Positions 38,617 through 48,189 of a DNA stretch of 64,000 nucleotides are shown here, piece by piece (within the stretch, counting starts at the first letter, position 1; every line of letters begins with the position of its first letter). This DNA comes from DSWT01 sp035420085 (lineage in GTDB: Bacteria > Chloroflexota > Anaerolineae > B4-G1 > SLSP01). The notes under the pieces are model-generated. The model made no database searches, was not told where the DNA came from, and saw only the letters and a list, made by a program, of their open reading frames with translations. A program made the position numbers and the translations under genes. The stretch lies in NCBI GenBank assembly GCA_035420085.1, contig DAOLUH010000008.1, forward strand, positions 68,592-132,591, written 5' to 3'.

Positions 38617-40164
38617 TCATCCTACGTTCGTCTCTGAGGACTTCTCCGCAGCCATGCGAGGCGCCAACCGCACCGCGACACGCGACAGATCCAGCGCGGC
38701 GCGTAATTCGCGCGCGGCGTTCTTGAGCACGGCATCCATCTCCAGCCTTTCGCGCAGACTGCTGGCCACCCTGGCCGTAGCCTGCTCGCGGGCCGCGGCG
38801 CGACGCGATTCCTCAAGCAGACGGGCGCTCTCCAGGGCGGCGCCCAAGCGGGCGGAGACTTGTTCCACCAGGCTGATGACTTCGGGAGATACCACAGCGT
38901 CCTCAAAGCGCAAGTCCAGCACCCCCAGCACTTCGTTGCGCACGCGGATGGGGACGCTCAACGCACCTTGTGTGTGACCGTCCTCAGCCTCTGCCGCCAC
39001 AGTCGTCACGACGGGCGCTTGCTGCTCAAGCGCCGCCTGCGCTTCGGGCGACAGGTCGGCTGCCGGCTCAACATCGAGTAGGCGATAACGATAACCGAAG
39101 GTATGGCGATAATTCGCCAGGAAGTTTTGCCACGATTCGCGGGTCAGGCGACCAGACGCCACTTCCAATTCGTGCATATTCTGCTCCATACGGCGCAGCA
39201 GGCGCGCGTTTTCAATAGCATTGGCAAGTTGGTCGGCCATGGTTTGCAGCGTCGTGATGTCTTCCTGGGTGAAAGCGCCCGGTCGCGTATCCTGGATGGT
39301 CATCGCGCCGATCACGCGGCCCCGGCTGAACAGCGGCAGCGCCAATTCCGAGCGTGTGTCGGGCAGCAGCGGGTTGCGGCGATGGATGGCTTCGCGTTGC
39401 GTGTCAAACGTGATCCGCGCTTCGCCCTGAGCCACGCAGGCGCCGATCATCGAAGCGCCGCCGACTTCCAGGCGGTGATTGCGCTCTAACATAATGCGCC
39501 CGGCCTCGCCGGTTCCAGCGCGCAGGATGGCCCACCGCCGATTCTCATCCACGAGAAAGATGCCCGCATAATACAAATCGAACCGCTCGCGGATCAGATT
39601 CACCGCTTGCGGCAGCAATTCGTCCAGCGTGAGGATGGAGGTGGTCACCCGCGAAATCTCCGCCGCCGCCAGGAGCCGGGAAGCGCGCCGCTGCACGTCA
39701 GACAGCAGCCGCTGCGTTTCCAACGCCAAAGCCATTTCCACGGCGATGGTGCGGGCCAGGGTAATGTGGTCCGCGGTCCAGGGCGCGGCAGCCGGCGCTT
39801 GGAATCCCAAAACGCCGACGACTTCTTCGCCGTATAGAGTCACGGGTACGGCCAGGGTTTGTCCGCCATCCATATCCTGCGTCACAACAACATCGCCGCG
39901 CTGCACGGCCTCCGTCATCTCCGGCAGCCATGCGCTGTCCGTCACGCCGCGCGATTCATCGGAATAGAAGTAACCCGACACAGACTCGGCACGCTCTTCC
40001 CATGCGCCGTGGATGTAACGCCGTTGCGCCACCAGCACATCCCGCAATGCCTCTTCTGCGCGACGCTCTGCTGCCTGTGCTTCGCGTTGCGCGCGCTCTT
40101 GTTCGCGGGCGAGTAACGCCCGGAAGATCACATCGCTCAAACGCTGCGTCAGGCGCGCATACAA
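38617..40164 (-). pseudogene. 3' part of frameshifted LacI-type/GAF sensor
   Basis: This is a 515-codon open frame that continues, one base out of register, the gene beginning at 41827. Its first usable codon is a TTG just after the C tract, without a ribosome site, so it is a continuation and not a separate gene. It opens in the middle of the GAF-like unit (YARLTQRLSDVIFRALL), which aligns with IYDALRGQISSALQGVLL of the 26166 protein. It then has linker RRYIHGAWEERAES, a half GAF, a full GAF (LYYAGIFLVDENRRWAILRAGTGEAG, IGACVAQGEARITF), a second half GAF and EESRRAAAREQATARVASSLRE, ending VRLAPRMAAEK. The coding quality is as good as the neighbours, with no other lesions. Confidence 0.82.
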
Positions 40165-41827
40165 TCGCCATTGCTGCCCCCCCCCACACGACTACGAAGC
40201 CAAGCTGGTGTTCCTGCAAGACCAGCGGCATGATGATGGCAGTCCGCTGGCGTTCCTCGAATAAAATTTTTCTAGGAACCAGCAGACGGGGCGTGAACAA
40301 CGGGCCGTCGAGGTACAGTTCAACTTCAGGGGTGTAGCCGACGCGATAGGTGTCATATTCAAAAAGCAGGCGCGCGTATTCCGCCAGAGGGTTCTCGCCT
40401 TCATACAACGACACGAAACAGCACTCAATTCCAATACGCGGGAATAAGCCATTCAAAGCCGGCGCCAACTCTTGTAAGTGCAAGGTGGCGCTCAATGTGT
40501 TGTCAATCTGCGCCAGGAGTGTTTCCTGCTGTTCAAAGAGTTGACGCCGGTACGCTTCCTGGCGCCGCTCCGCATCTCCCACCAACAGACGCGCTTGTTG
40601 CAGCAGGTCTTCAGCACGCTGACGTGCATCAGGATCGCCCAGGTAGGTGAGGGTGTGGCGTCGCATCTCCGTGAGAAGGTGATGCCAGGTTCCAAAGCGC
40701 CCCCCTGCGTAACGCGCCTGGCGCAAAGCCTGATCGAGAAGGATCAGAAAATTCTCGGACAACGAGGGTTCTTGCACGGCAGAGATAAACGCGTCCCACA
40801 TCGGTTCGGGGACATCGGCGAACGGCGGTATGGGCTTATCTGCAACTCCAACCTTTGCCGCGACAGGAATTTGCATCACCACTCCCGGCAGACACCCACA
40901 TGACCGGCGCACAACCGGCTCGGCTGGCACCATCACTCTCTCCTCGACGGGTTCACCACGCATAAGCCGCAAGACCATCTGCACGGTTTGCTGTCCCATG
41001 GCCTGGATTGGCTGTCGCACGGTTGTCAGCGGAACGTCCAAATTCTGCGCAGTCACATCATCGTCAAAACCCACAACGACCACGTCTTCGGGAATGCGCA
41101 TACCGTACTCCCGCAGTACTTCCATCGCTTGTACGGCCATACCATCGTTGGCGGAGATGACGGCCCACGGCGAGGTATCCGTCTCATCACGGGGTACAGC
41201 CAGCATCCGCGGCCACAACGCTTCCATTGCCACCCGGCCGGCAGCGAAGTTACTCACCTCGACGAGATCGGGGTTAAATGGAATGTTATATTCTTCAAGC
41301 AGCGTAGTATAGGCGCGGTAACGTTCATCGGCATCGAAGTGACCCACTGGGCCACGAATGAAAGCCAACCGGCGACATCCATGGACCTCGATCAAGTGCT
41401 TGATGTTGGCATACATACCGCTGTAGCCGTCTACCAGGACTGAAGGGACGCCTTCATGCACCATGATGACCCCGACAAGCGGGAGAGCAGCACGAAGATT
41501 ATCAATATATGCCCTGAATGTTTCGGGTTTTACCGTATAGGCGATGTTACCGGAAACGATAATGCCATCCAGAATATCGGCGTCCGGTAAGGCATAGATT
41601 GCATTGCCGCCCTCAACGCCTTCCTCCCTCAGCGTGCTAATCACATAGCAGAGCAGATTGACATCGAGCGCCTCAGCCGCATCTGTCACACCCTGTAACA
41701 GCGATTGTCCCCACCACGAGACGGTCTCTCCGATCAATAACCCAATCGTGGGACGTGTTGTCACGTTGTGACGCGCGTCACGGATGATTTCAGGAGATAT
41801 TCCGCGTGCTTTCATCTGAAGAACCAT
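39956..41827 (-). pseudogene. 5' part of frameshifted LacI-type/GAF sensor
   Basis: ATG 41827 (MVLQMKARG) follows a GGAGC site, 8 nt after the upstream stop. Residues about 25-315 form a LacI-type ligand-binding domain without HTH (RPTIGLLIGETVSWWGQSLL, IKHLIEVHGCRRLAFIRG, VVVGFDDDVTAQNLDVPLTT), ending VRRSCGCL. A helical spacer and the first half of a GAF-like unit (GIECCFVSLYEGE, LGFVVVWGG) follow. At the nine-C tract the frame is lost, and about 75 unrelated residues rich in Arg follow to the stop at 39956. With eight bases in the tract it would join the frame ending at 38617, giving one protein of about 1070 residues with the same architecture as the 33336 protein plus an additional half GAF. 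Confidence 0.82.
40177..40185. repeat. Nine-C homopolymer at frameshift
   Basis: A run of nine C (nine G on the coding strand) sits exactly where the frame of the 41827 gene is lost. A tract of eight would give VVWGGQQWRLYARL, which aligns with the paralogues. This is either a slippage-prone contingency tract or a homopolymer sequencing error. Confidence 0.9.
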
Positions 41828-41835
41828 GGTTGCTC

Positions 41836-43857
41836 CTAGTCCGATTCGACGCCAGTCCCGGCTTCCAGCAGTTGCTCGCGCGTCCCCAGACGCGCCACCG
41901 CCGTTGTCGCGCCGAGCGCCTGACTCAACGACTCCAATGTTACGCGCAGGATGGCCTCGGTGTCGGCCGCCTGACGCACCCGGTCGGCGATCGAGCGCGT
42001 GGTCAACAAGTCGCTCAACGCCGCTTGCGCGCGCTGGCGCGCGGCATCGGCATCCCGCTGCGCTTCCTCCTGCTGTTGCACCAGCAGCGATCCCATCAAC
42101 GCGCTGCTGATCTGGCGGGCTAATGTCTCGTACACTTCGCCCTGCGGCGAATCAACTTCAAACAACATGAATCCCAGGGCCACCTCTTGGAAATACAGCG
42201 CCGTGACCACCAACACCGATGGGTGATCTGGCGACAGCAACTCGTCCGGCAGCAGTTTACGCGCCGGGTAACGCCGCCCTTCAACGCCAAAGGGATTGCG
42301 CCCTTGTGCGTTGTAGGCCATCACCAGCCGGACTTCCTCGCGCGAGGGCCTCGCCCCTTCGTACAAAGCGATGTAACAGCCGGGGATATTCAGCCGTGGC
42401 AACTCGCGCGCGATCAGGTCCAACAGTCGCTCCAGGTCGAAGGTGGTGATAAGCTGTTCGCCGATGATGCGCACCCGGTCAATCTGGTCGCCCTGGCGAT
42501 ACATCTGCGAGGCGCGGGCTTGATGTCCAATATCCGCGACGAAGGCCATGGCCTGCTGCCATTGGCTTTCGGCGCGGCGCATACGAGGAATGTCGGTCAC
42601 GGTGGGACGCATACAGTTGCGTACCGTGATAAGGATCGCCCGTCCTAACGCAACAAGGTCGTAGGCATGGACATAGAATTCGCGCAGGATGGCGTGTAAA
42701 ACGGGCAACAAACGCCCCGGTGAGGCATTGGCAGGCTCAAGCGGGAGTTCGATATCCGCGGTAAAAGCATCAAGCAACTGTTCAGCCCAGTCCGCAGGGA
42801 GAAATTCCGCCGCCGGACCGACAACCCGCGTCAACTGAGCGATAGCCATTGCACGTTGTTCTGCAGGCGCAGGGAGTTGCGGAGGCATGGATGGCGGTTT
42901 ACCCGCAGCCGCCGGCGGTGGGCCAGCGTCCGCCAACGGTGATACAAAGCAACCGCACGACTGGCGCACCACCAGTTCCCCAGGCACTCTGACATCGGCG
43001 ACCGGTTCGCCGCGCATGGCCGCCAACGCCATTTCAGCAGCCACTCGCCCCATGGCTTCATTGGGCATAGCCACAGTGGTTAAAGAGGGCATCGCGTGGC
43101 GACTTTCGCCGTGGTCATCGAAGCCGACGACGGCCACATCCAGAGGTACGCGAACGTCTCGACGCTGAAGCTCTGCCATCGCCGCCAACGCCTGGTTATC
43201 GTTGGAGGCCACAACCGCATCAAAATCGCTCATGGGGCGCAGGCCCCGCTCGTCCATTAACACCTGAATAGCACGGGTACCGGCTGGCGGAGAAAAGTCG
43301 CCAGGCAGGACGAGATTGAGATCCAGAGGGATGCCATGCTTTTCCAATGTGGCAACATACGCTTGATAACGCTCGTTGGCAGAAGGATTGTCCGGCAATC
43401 CCCCGATATACGCCAGGCGACGGCAGCCATGGACTTCAATCAAGTGACAAACCGCAGCCGCCATACCCTCGTAGTTATCCACGGAAACGCCGGGATAGCC
43501 TTCATAGTGGCGGTGCAGGTTCACAACCGGCAGCGGGCGGTAATTTCGATTGTAGAATCCCTCAAAGACCTCGCGGCTAGGCCACCATTGTGCTAACATC
43601 AGACTGTCCAGGCGCTCCGGGCTAACCAAATGATGAAGCGCGGAAGGGGCATCGTCCAGGGCAGCGTTGCGCTCGCCGACGTTGCTGGCGTTGAAGATGA
43701 ACAGATCAACATCCTGGGCGCGCGCTACCTCCGCCGCATCTTGCCACCACGCTGCCGCGCCGACGACCTGATGGGTGACGATTCCCAGAGCCGGTCGTGG
43801 TTTGCGCCGGGCAGAAGTCGAAGAGGCCCATGATAGGGTGCGTTCGTCATCGTTCAT
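41836..43857 (-). CDS. LacI-type ligand-binding sensor with divergent GAF
   Basis: This is a 673-aa soluble protein. ATG 43857 overlaps the upstream stop as ATGA. Residues about 20-300 are a LacI-type ligand-binding domain (RPALGIVTHQVVG, VCHLIEVHGCRRLAYIGG, VAVVGFDDHGESRHAMPSLTT) without HTH, ending VRQSCGCF. A helical spacer (about 330-450) is followed by a single divergent GAF-like unit (LNIPGCYIALYEG...FMLFEVDSPQGEVYETL) and a coiled coil (QQQEEAQRDADAARQRAQAAL). The terminal segment (SIADRVRQAADTEAILRVTLESL, then VARLGTREQ) is recognisably the array's C-terminal motif. It lacks both the full GAF1 and the half GAF, making it the most compact of the four LacI-type sensors. Confidence 0.9.
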   Translation of the reverse strand: MNDDERTLSWASSTSARRKPRPALGIVTHQVVGAAAWWQDAAEVARAQDVDLFIFNASNVGERNAALDDAPSALHHLVSPERLDSLMLAQWWPSREVFEGFYNRNYRPLPVVNLHRHYEGYPGVSVDNYEGMAAAVCHLIEVHGCRRLAYIGGLPDNPSANERYQAYVATLEKHGIPLDLNLVLPGDFSPPAGTRAIQVLMDERGLRPMSDFDAVVASNDNQALAAMAELQRRDVRVPLDVAVVGFDDHGESRHAMPSLTTVAMPNEAMGRVAAEMALAAMRGEPVADVRVPGELVVRQSCGCFVSPLADAGPPPAAAGKPPSMPPQLPAPAEQRAMAIAQLTRVVGPAAEFLPADWAEQLLDAFTADIELPLEPANASPGRLLPVLHAILREFYVHAYDLVALGRAILITVRNCMRPTVTDIPRMRRAESQWQQAMAFVADIGHQARASQMYRQGDQIDRVRIIGEQLITTFDLERLLDLIARELPRLNIPGCYIALYEGARPSREEVRLVMAYNAQGRNPFGVEGRRYPARKLLPDELLSPDHPSVLVVTALYFQEVALGFMLFEVDSPQGEVYETLARQISSALMGSLLVQQQEEAQRDADAARQRAQAALSDLLTTRSIADRVRQAADTEAILRVTLESLSQALGATTAVARLGTREQLLEAGTGVESD

Positions 43858-46394
43858 GATGGTATCTCCACATCGGAAAGCGATTCAGGGAAGTCAATAT
43901 GCACGGCGACTTCAGCAATGCCGGGCAGGCGTCCCAACTCGCGCGCCGCCGTCTGCAACATCACGTCAACGTCCAAAGCGCGCGAGAAGAGGTTCGCAAT
44001 CTCGTTCACCTGCATCTCGCGGGTCGCGCGCCGGCGGCTCTCTTCGAGCAGGCGGGCGACCTCCAGGGCCTGCGCGATCTCCTCAACGGCGCGTTCTACA
44101 AATGTGATATCCTGGTTGATCCACGGCTGCGCAGCGTCACGCTGCACACGCAAAACGCCGAAATTTTGTCCGCCGGCAAGTTGCAGGGGAACAATCAATG
44201 TATTATCAACGGCCACATGCGGCGTCGCTGTTTCCACGAGTGAGCGGGCGGCGCCCGCCATCAGGGGGGTGAGTTCAAGCGGCGTATAGCGATAACCGAC
44301 AACCGGCGAAGGACGCCACGCCCATCCCTCGCGTACTTCCTCGCCATACGACTTTTGCAGTTCTTGCAGCGCCCGCTGGCTTTGCTCGAACAACTGCGCG
44401 TTACGAATGGCCACGGCGATTTGATCAGCCAAAATGCGCAAGGTGGTGATATCTTCAGTGCCAAAAGCTTCTGCCTCCTGGCTCTGTACGTCCAACACGC
44501 CGATCACTTCTTGGCCCACAATCAAGGGCAAAGCCATCTCCGAGCGGGTTTCTGGCAGGTCGGGGTTTTTCACCCACACCGCATCCTCGTCAACGTCGAG
44601 GGCGATGCGCGCGCGGCCCGCACCGGAGACGTAGCCCACAATGCCTTGCTCTCCCACGCGCAACCGGTGTCCCCGCGTCAGCATACGTTCGCCGCCCTCC
44701 GAAGAGACCGCCGACAGGACTGCCCACTCGCGGTTCTCATCCAGCAGGAAGATGCCGGTATGGTAAAAGCCGAATCTTTCGGAGATGAGATGCGCCACTC
44801 GATCCAGCAGCATATCAACATCCAGAATGGAAGCCACGGCCTGGCTGACGCCGCCGGTGATAGCGAGGTATTCGGCGCGCCGCTCAACTTCCTGGGTACG
44901 CTCAGCGACGCGCGTTTCGAGACTGGCGATCAAATCGTTGAGCCGCGCCGTGACATCGTTGAACGCCTGCGCCAGTGCGCCGATCTCGTCCTCACTCTCG
45001 ATGGCAGCCTCGCGGGTCAGATCGCCAGCCACAATAGCCCGCGCCGTCTCCGTCAAGGATACAATCGGTGCAAAGGAATACTGAATCGTCAAAAATCCCA
45101 GGATGAGGAGCACGGCGCTGCCGATTCCGATGACCATCCAGGAGAAGCCCAGGAAGCTTTGCATATCCTGCGCGATCGCAGCCTCTTGTTGTTGTACAAT
45201 CATATACTGCTGCAACGACCTTACTTCAGTAGCATAGGCCCACCAGCGTGTCCCAGCGTCATCCTTGAAGACCACCAACTCATTCAAGCGTCCCTGGCGC
45301 AGCGCCAACACCGGCGGTTGCCGGCTGGCATCGCGCAAAGGATCGTCCTCTTTCAGCAACGCTAAATCCAACTCCGAATGTGAGACGATACGACCGGCGC
45401 TGTCAATGGTATAGACTACACCGGTGTCGCCGATTTGAGCCACGGCTGAACGGATCAGCTTTTGCAAGTCCTGGACTGAGGGAACCACCTTCAGATTGAC
45501 CGCGTCGAGGGTCAGATTGGCGATCGCGCCAAGGCGGTTGGCCGCGCTGCGCCTGAGCAACGTCCGGGTTTGAAAACTCACCAATAAGACACCGATAATC
45601 AACACGGGGAGGGTGATGGATAAAAACAGTGCGGTCAACCGGTTCCGCAGTTGCCCGCGTTGGATACGCCGCTCGATAGACACCTGGTAGAAGAACGTGT
45701 AGATGTAAGCGCCAGCGTACACGAGGGTCACGAGGACAAACGTTAACGCAGGATCGAGCCATGAGCGAAGGCCGCCTTCCAAAACGAGCGTTGCAAGCGT
45801 AGCGCCGATGAGCCATTGCGCCATCCGGCGATGTTGCGGCAAAGACTGTTTATCGCGCAGCACACTGAGCGCCGGTATAAGGGGCAGTAACCCAAAAATA
45901 AAACCGTAAACCACAATGACCGGCATATAAAACGTGGGGGACACATACTCGCGGAGGGGGACGTAGCCTCCAGTGTAAGTGCTGCCAGTGAGTCCAATGT
46001 ACCACAAGTGCGTCCCAAACACCACATCCAACGCAGTGACGACAATCGGCAAGGCCAGAGCGACGTAACACAGTCGCCAGAGCCAGCGCCAGGCCTGATG
46101 CAGCCAGGCCGGTCGCAGCAGGACCACCGACGCAACCGTCGCCGCCGGAATAACCGTATAGATGACAGCAGCATAAAGCTGCATCGGAAAGAGCGCCTGA
46201 TCAAGGCTGTCTGCCCCAAGCAGCAAGCCTATCGCTATGTTATTCACAGCGAGGAGGAAGGTCAGTAAGCTTATATGGCGGTTGGCGGTATGGCGTGCAT
46301 TAAGGGCCAGGATGTAGAAGGACAAAATCACCTCGACCAGTGCCGCCACCCAGGTCAACAGTTGCAGTATTTGACTTTCAGGAGATAAGCTCAT
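43854..46394 (-). CDS. Seven-helix HAMP GAF sensor with reduced Cache domain
   Basis: This is an 846-aa protein. ATG 46394 has GGAGGT 10 nt upstream. The 7TM unit (LNARHTANRHISLLTFLLAVNN) matches those at 13390 and 30385. The extracytoplasmic part after the next helix is about 130 residues shorter. The membrane-distal Cache subdomain with the NVARSDG and DYSDR motifs is gone, and only the proximal part (GDTGVVYTIDSAGRIVSHSE, TRWWAYATEV) remains. HAMP (AQAFNDVTAR) follows. GAF1 is of the FYHTGIFLLDENREW / IVGYVSGAGRARIALDVD subtype otherwise found on six-helix sensors, showing exchange between classes. The half GAF and ESRRRATREMQVNEIANLFSR end the chain at VHIDFPESL. Confidence 0.9.
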   Translation of the reverse strand: MSLSPESQILQLLTWVAALVEVILSFYILALNARHTANRHISLLTFLLAVNNIAIGLLLGADSLDQALFPMQLYAAVIYTVIPAATVASVVLLRPAWLHQAWRWLWRLCYVALALPIVVTALDVVFGTHLWYIGLTGSTYTGGYVPLREYVSPTFYMPVIVVYGFIFGLLPLIPALSVLRDKQSLPQHRRMAQWLIGATLATLVLEGGLRSWLDPALTFVLVTLVYAGAYIYTFFYQVSIERRIQRGQLRNRLTALFLSITLPVLIIGVLLVSFQTRTLLRRSAANRLGAIANLTLDAVNLKVVPSVQDLQKLIRSAVAQIGDTGVVYTIDSAGRIVSHSELDLALLKEDDPLRDASRQPPVLALRQGRLNELVVFKDDAGTRWWAYATEVRSLQQYMIVQQQEAAIAQDMQSFLGFSWMVIGIGSAVLLILGFLTIQYSFAPIVSLTETARAIVAGDLTREAAIESEDEIGALAQAFNDVTARLNDLIASLETRVAERTQEVERRAEYLAITGGVSQAVASILDVDMLLDRVAHLISERFGFYHTGIFLLDENREWAVLSAVSSEGGERMLTRGHRLRVGEQGIVGYVSGAGRARIALDVDEDAVWVKNPDLPETRSEMALPLIVGQEVIGVLDVQSQEAEAFGTEDITTLRILADQIAVAIRNAQLFEQSQRALQELQKSYGEEVREGWAWRPSPVVGYRYTPLELTPLMAGAARSLVETATPHVAVDNTLIVPLQLAGGQNFGVLRVQRDAAQPWINQDITFVERAVEEIAQALEVARLLEESRRRATREMQVNEIANLFSRALDVDVMLQTAARELGRLPGIAEVAVHIDFPESLSDVEIPS

Positions 46395-46430
46395 TGACGA
46401 CGTACCTCCGTGTGTATAACACTTCGCAGC

Positions 46431-47855
46431 CTAATCATTCCCGGCTTCTCCCTGTTCCGCGCGGGAGGGCAGCGGTTGCGTGCCCCGTCCGCGGCGTGCG
46501 CCGCCTTGCGGCGTCAGATACAACTGCACTTCGCTGGCCTCCAGAAAACGGCCCAGTTCGCGCACGCTCTGCTGCATGATGTCTTCTGGACTCGGCGCTT
46601 GCCAGATCAGGTCGCCGAGCCGTCCCAACCGCTCGTTATACAGAAGCTGCTGGCGCGCATCAATGAGCATCCGGGCGTTATCAAGAGCTGCCGCCAGACG
46701 TTCAGCAGCCATACTGATAAGATCACGGGTATCCACATCCCAATCGCCCTTTTCAGCGGCGCGAGTGAAAGCCAGATACCCGACGGGGATGCTATGAGCT
46801 ACGAGCGGAACAATCAACACATGCATCCCTGCATCCTCCAACCACGCCGAACGCGGTTGCAGTGCAGTCATGGCCTCCTGCGCCAGCGCGGTCGTCTGCG
46901 CCTCTGAAGCCTTTCCGGCGATGAAAGCCTGCACATTCCTGGACTCCAGCAGGGTTCTCCACGAAGCCGACGCATGTTGGGTATACAGCATTTGCGTCTC
47001 TTGCACGCGGGTCTTCGATTCTTCGAGCAAGCGCAGGACATCCAGTGAAGCCGCCACGTGGTTGGCGACAATACGGAAGATTTGCAGTTCCTCTTCGGAA
47101 AACGTTGGGTGCAGGCTGTGAATGTCCAGCACACCGAGCACTTCGCCGCGCACGCTTAACGGCAAACTGATCTCGACGCGGCTCTGCGGGAAACGCGGCA
47201 GTTCTCCTGGAAGCAGCAGCGCCATTTGTTCTCTGCCAATTTGGGCGGCGCGCGCCGGCGCAATGCGGGCGTTGATCGGGATGTCGCCTTCATCCTGCAG
47301 CAGCGCTTCACCAAGATGACCGGCGGTCGCCGCCACATTCAACACCGTGCCGGAACGTCCCATCAGGTACAACGTGGCTTGATGGATGTCAAAGGTCTGC
47401 GCGATTTCGCGCACCACGCGCTGGACCACGTCCTCCCGCTGCCGCATCGAGGTCAGCGTGTGCCCCAGCGCCGCCGCCCACCCCAACTGCTCCGCGTGAT
47501 TGTGCTTGCGTTGCGCTTCAAGTTGCGCCTGCTCGCGGTCGGCCTCTAGCTCGCGGGCCATGGCGCGACTCTGCGCCAGCGCCTCCGACAAGTGCATGAG
47601 CATATAGGTGGGCAACAAGACGAAAAGCGCGCTGACCATCAACAAAATAAACGTGTAGGTAGCCCACGCGACTGGATTAGCTGTCACCAACTGTATTTCT
47701 GTAGGGATGACCCACCGTCCCGTCGAGAAAAGCCACCCGGCAATCCCCATCGTCATCACGGCAACCGTCACACTGGCAATCGCAGCCCGTCTCCCAAAGA
47801 ATATCGTAGCAACGAAGACAAACGCCAACAGGAAGACCCGCGCATTGCTGCTCAA
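46431..47855 (-). pseudogene. 3' part of frameshifted six-helix GAF sensor
   Basis: This is a 474-codon frame continuing, one base out of register, the gene that starts at 48159. Its nominal first codon is the TTG directly after the nine-C tract, without a ribosome site. It contains the remaining helices (ARVFLLAFVFVATIFFGRRAA and later segments), a coiled coil (RELEADREQAQLEAQRKHNH), a divergent GAF1 (FDIHQATLYLMGRSGTVLNV...RVEISLPLSVRGEVLGVLDI), the linker (QTQMLYTQHASASWRTLL) and a half GAF (VAHSIPVGYLAFTRAAEKG). The terminal segment is YNERLGRLGDLIWQAPSPED, then VQLYLTPQGG. The GAF sequences are among the most diverged of the array, but the frame is otherwise intact. Confidence 0.8.
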
Positions 47856-48159
47856 CCCCCCCCCGGATCAATGAGAGCGTCGCAAACATATAAAGAATGG
47901 CTAAGAGTGTGCCGGTCTGCAATGCATAGGGGGCTTTTTTCCAAAACTGCATGATGCCGATGACCACGAACCCCACCACATAGAAGGGAATGAGCCAACC
48001 TTTGCCATCTTTCCACACATAGTACGAAGAGAAGAGCAACGCAGGGATGGCTGCAAAGAACACGATCCGCATCACCTGACGCAACAGTATCCGTTGCCAA
48101 CTGCGGGCTTCTGCCAAAGATAAGCCTGTTTGCGAAACGCTCTGTCGTTGTTCACTCAT
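47677..48159 (-). pseudogene. 5' part of frameshifted six-helix GAF sensor
   Basis: The frame starts at ATG 48159 (MSEQRQSVSQ); a GTG at 48171 is also possible. It covers a polar leader (SLAEARSWQRILLRQVMRIV) like that of the 16272 protein, and the first two or three membrane helices (PALLFSSYYVWKDGKGWLIP, APYALQTGTLLAILYMFATLSL). After LIRGG at the nine-C tract it reads out of frame for about 60 residues to 47677. One base fewer would give RGGLSSNARVFLL and join the frame ending at 46431. The joined protein would be about 575 residues, normal for the second six-helix group. Confidence 0.8.
47856..47864. repeat. Nine-C homopolymer at frameshift
   Basis: A second nine-C run (nine G on the coding strand) lies at the break in the 48159 gene. 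As at 40177, a tract of eight restores the frame. I noticed no longer C or G run in the window; the next longest I found are seven bases (for example 22621-22627) and do not break their genes. Confidence 0.9.
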
Positions 48160-48189
48160 TGCTTCAACCACCCATCCAAGAACTCACGT

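Noticed and set aside
38617..40164. 3' fragment as an independent gene with its own TTG start
   Set aside because: There is no ribosome site, it begins in the middle of a GAF-like unit, and removing one base of the tract joins it perfectly to the upstream frame.
44355..45365. 336-codon plus-strand open frame
   Set aside because: It lies wholly opposite the GAF sensor at 43854-46394, has no family motif, and has the composition of an antisense shadow in GC-rich DNA.
47677..48159. Programmed frameshift at the G tract
   Set aside because: Possible in principle, but I saw no stimulatory structure or conserved slippery context beyond the run of G. Slippage mutation or sequence error explains it more simply.
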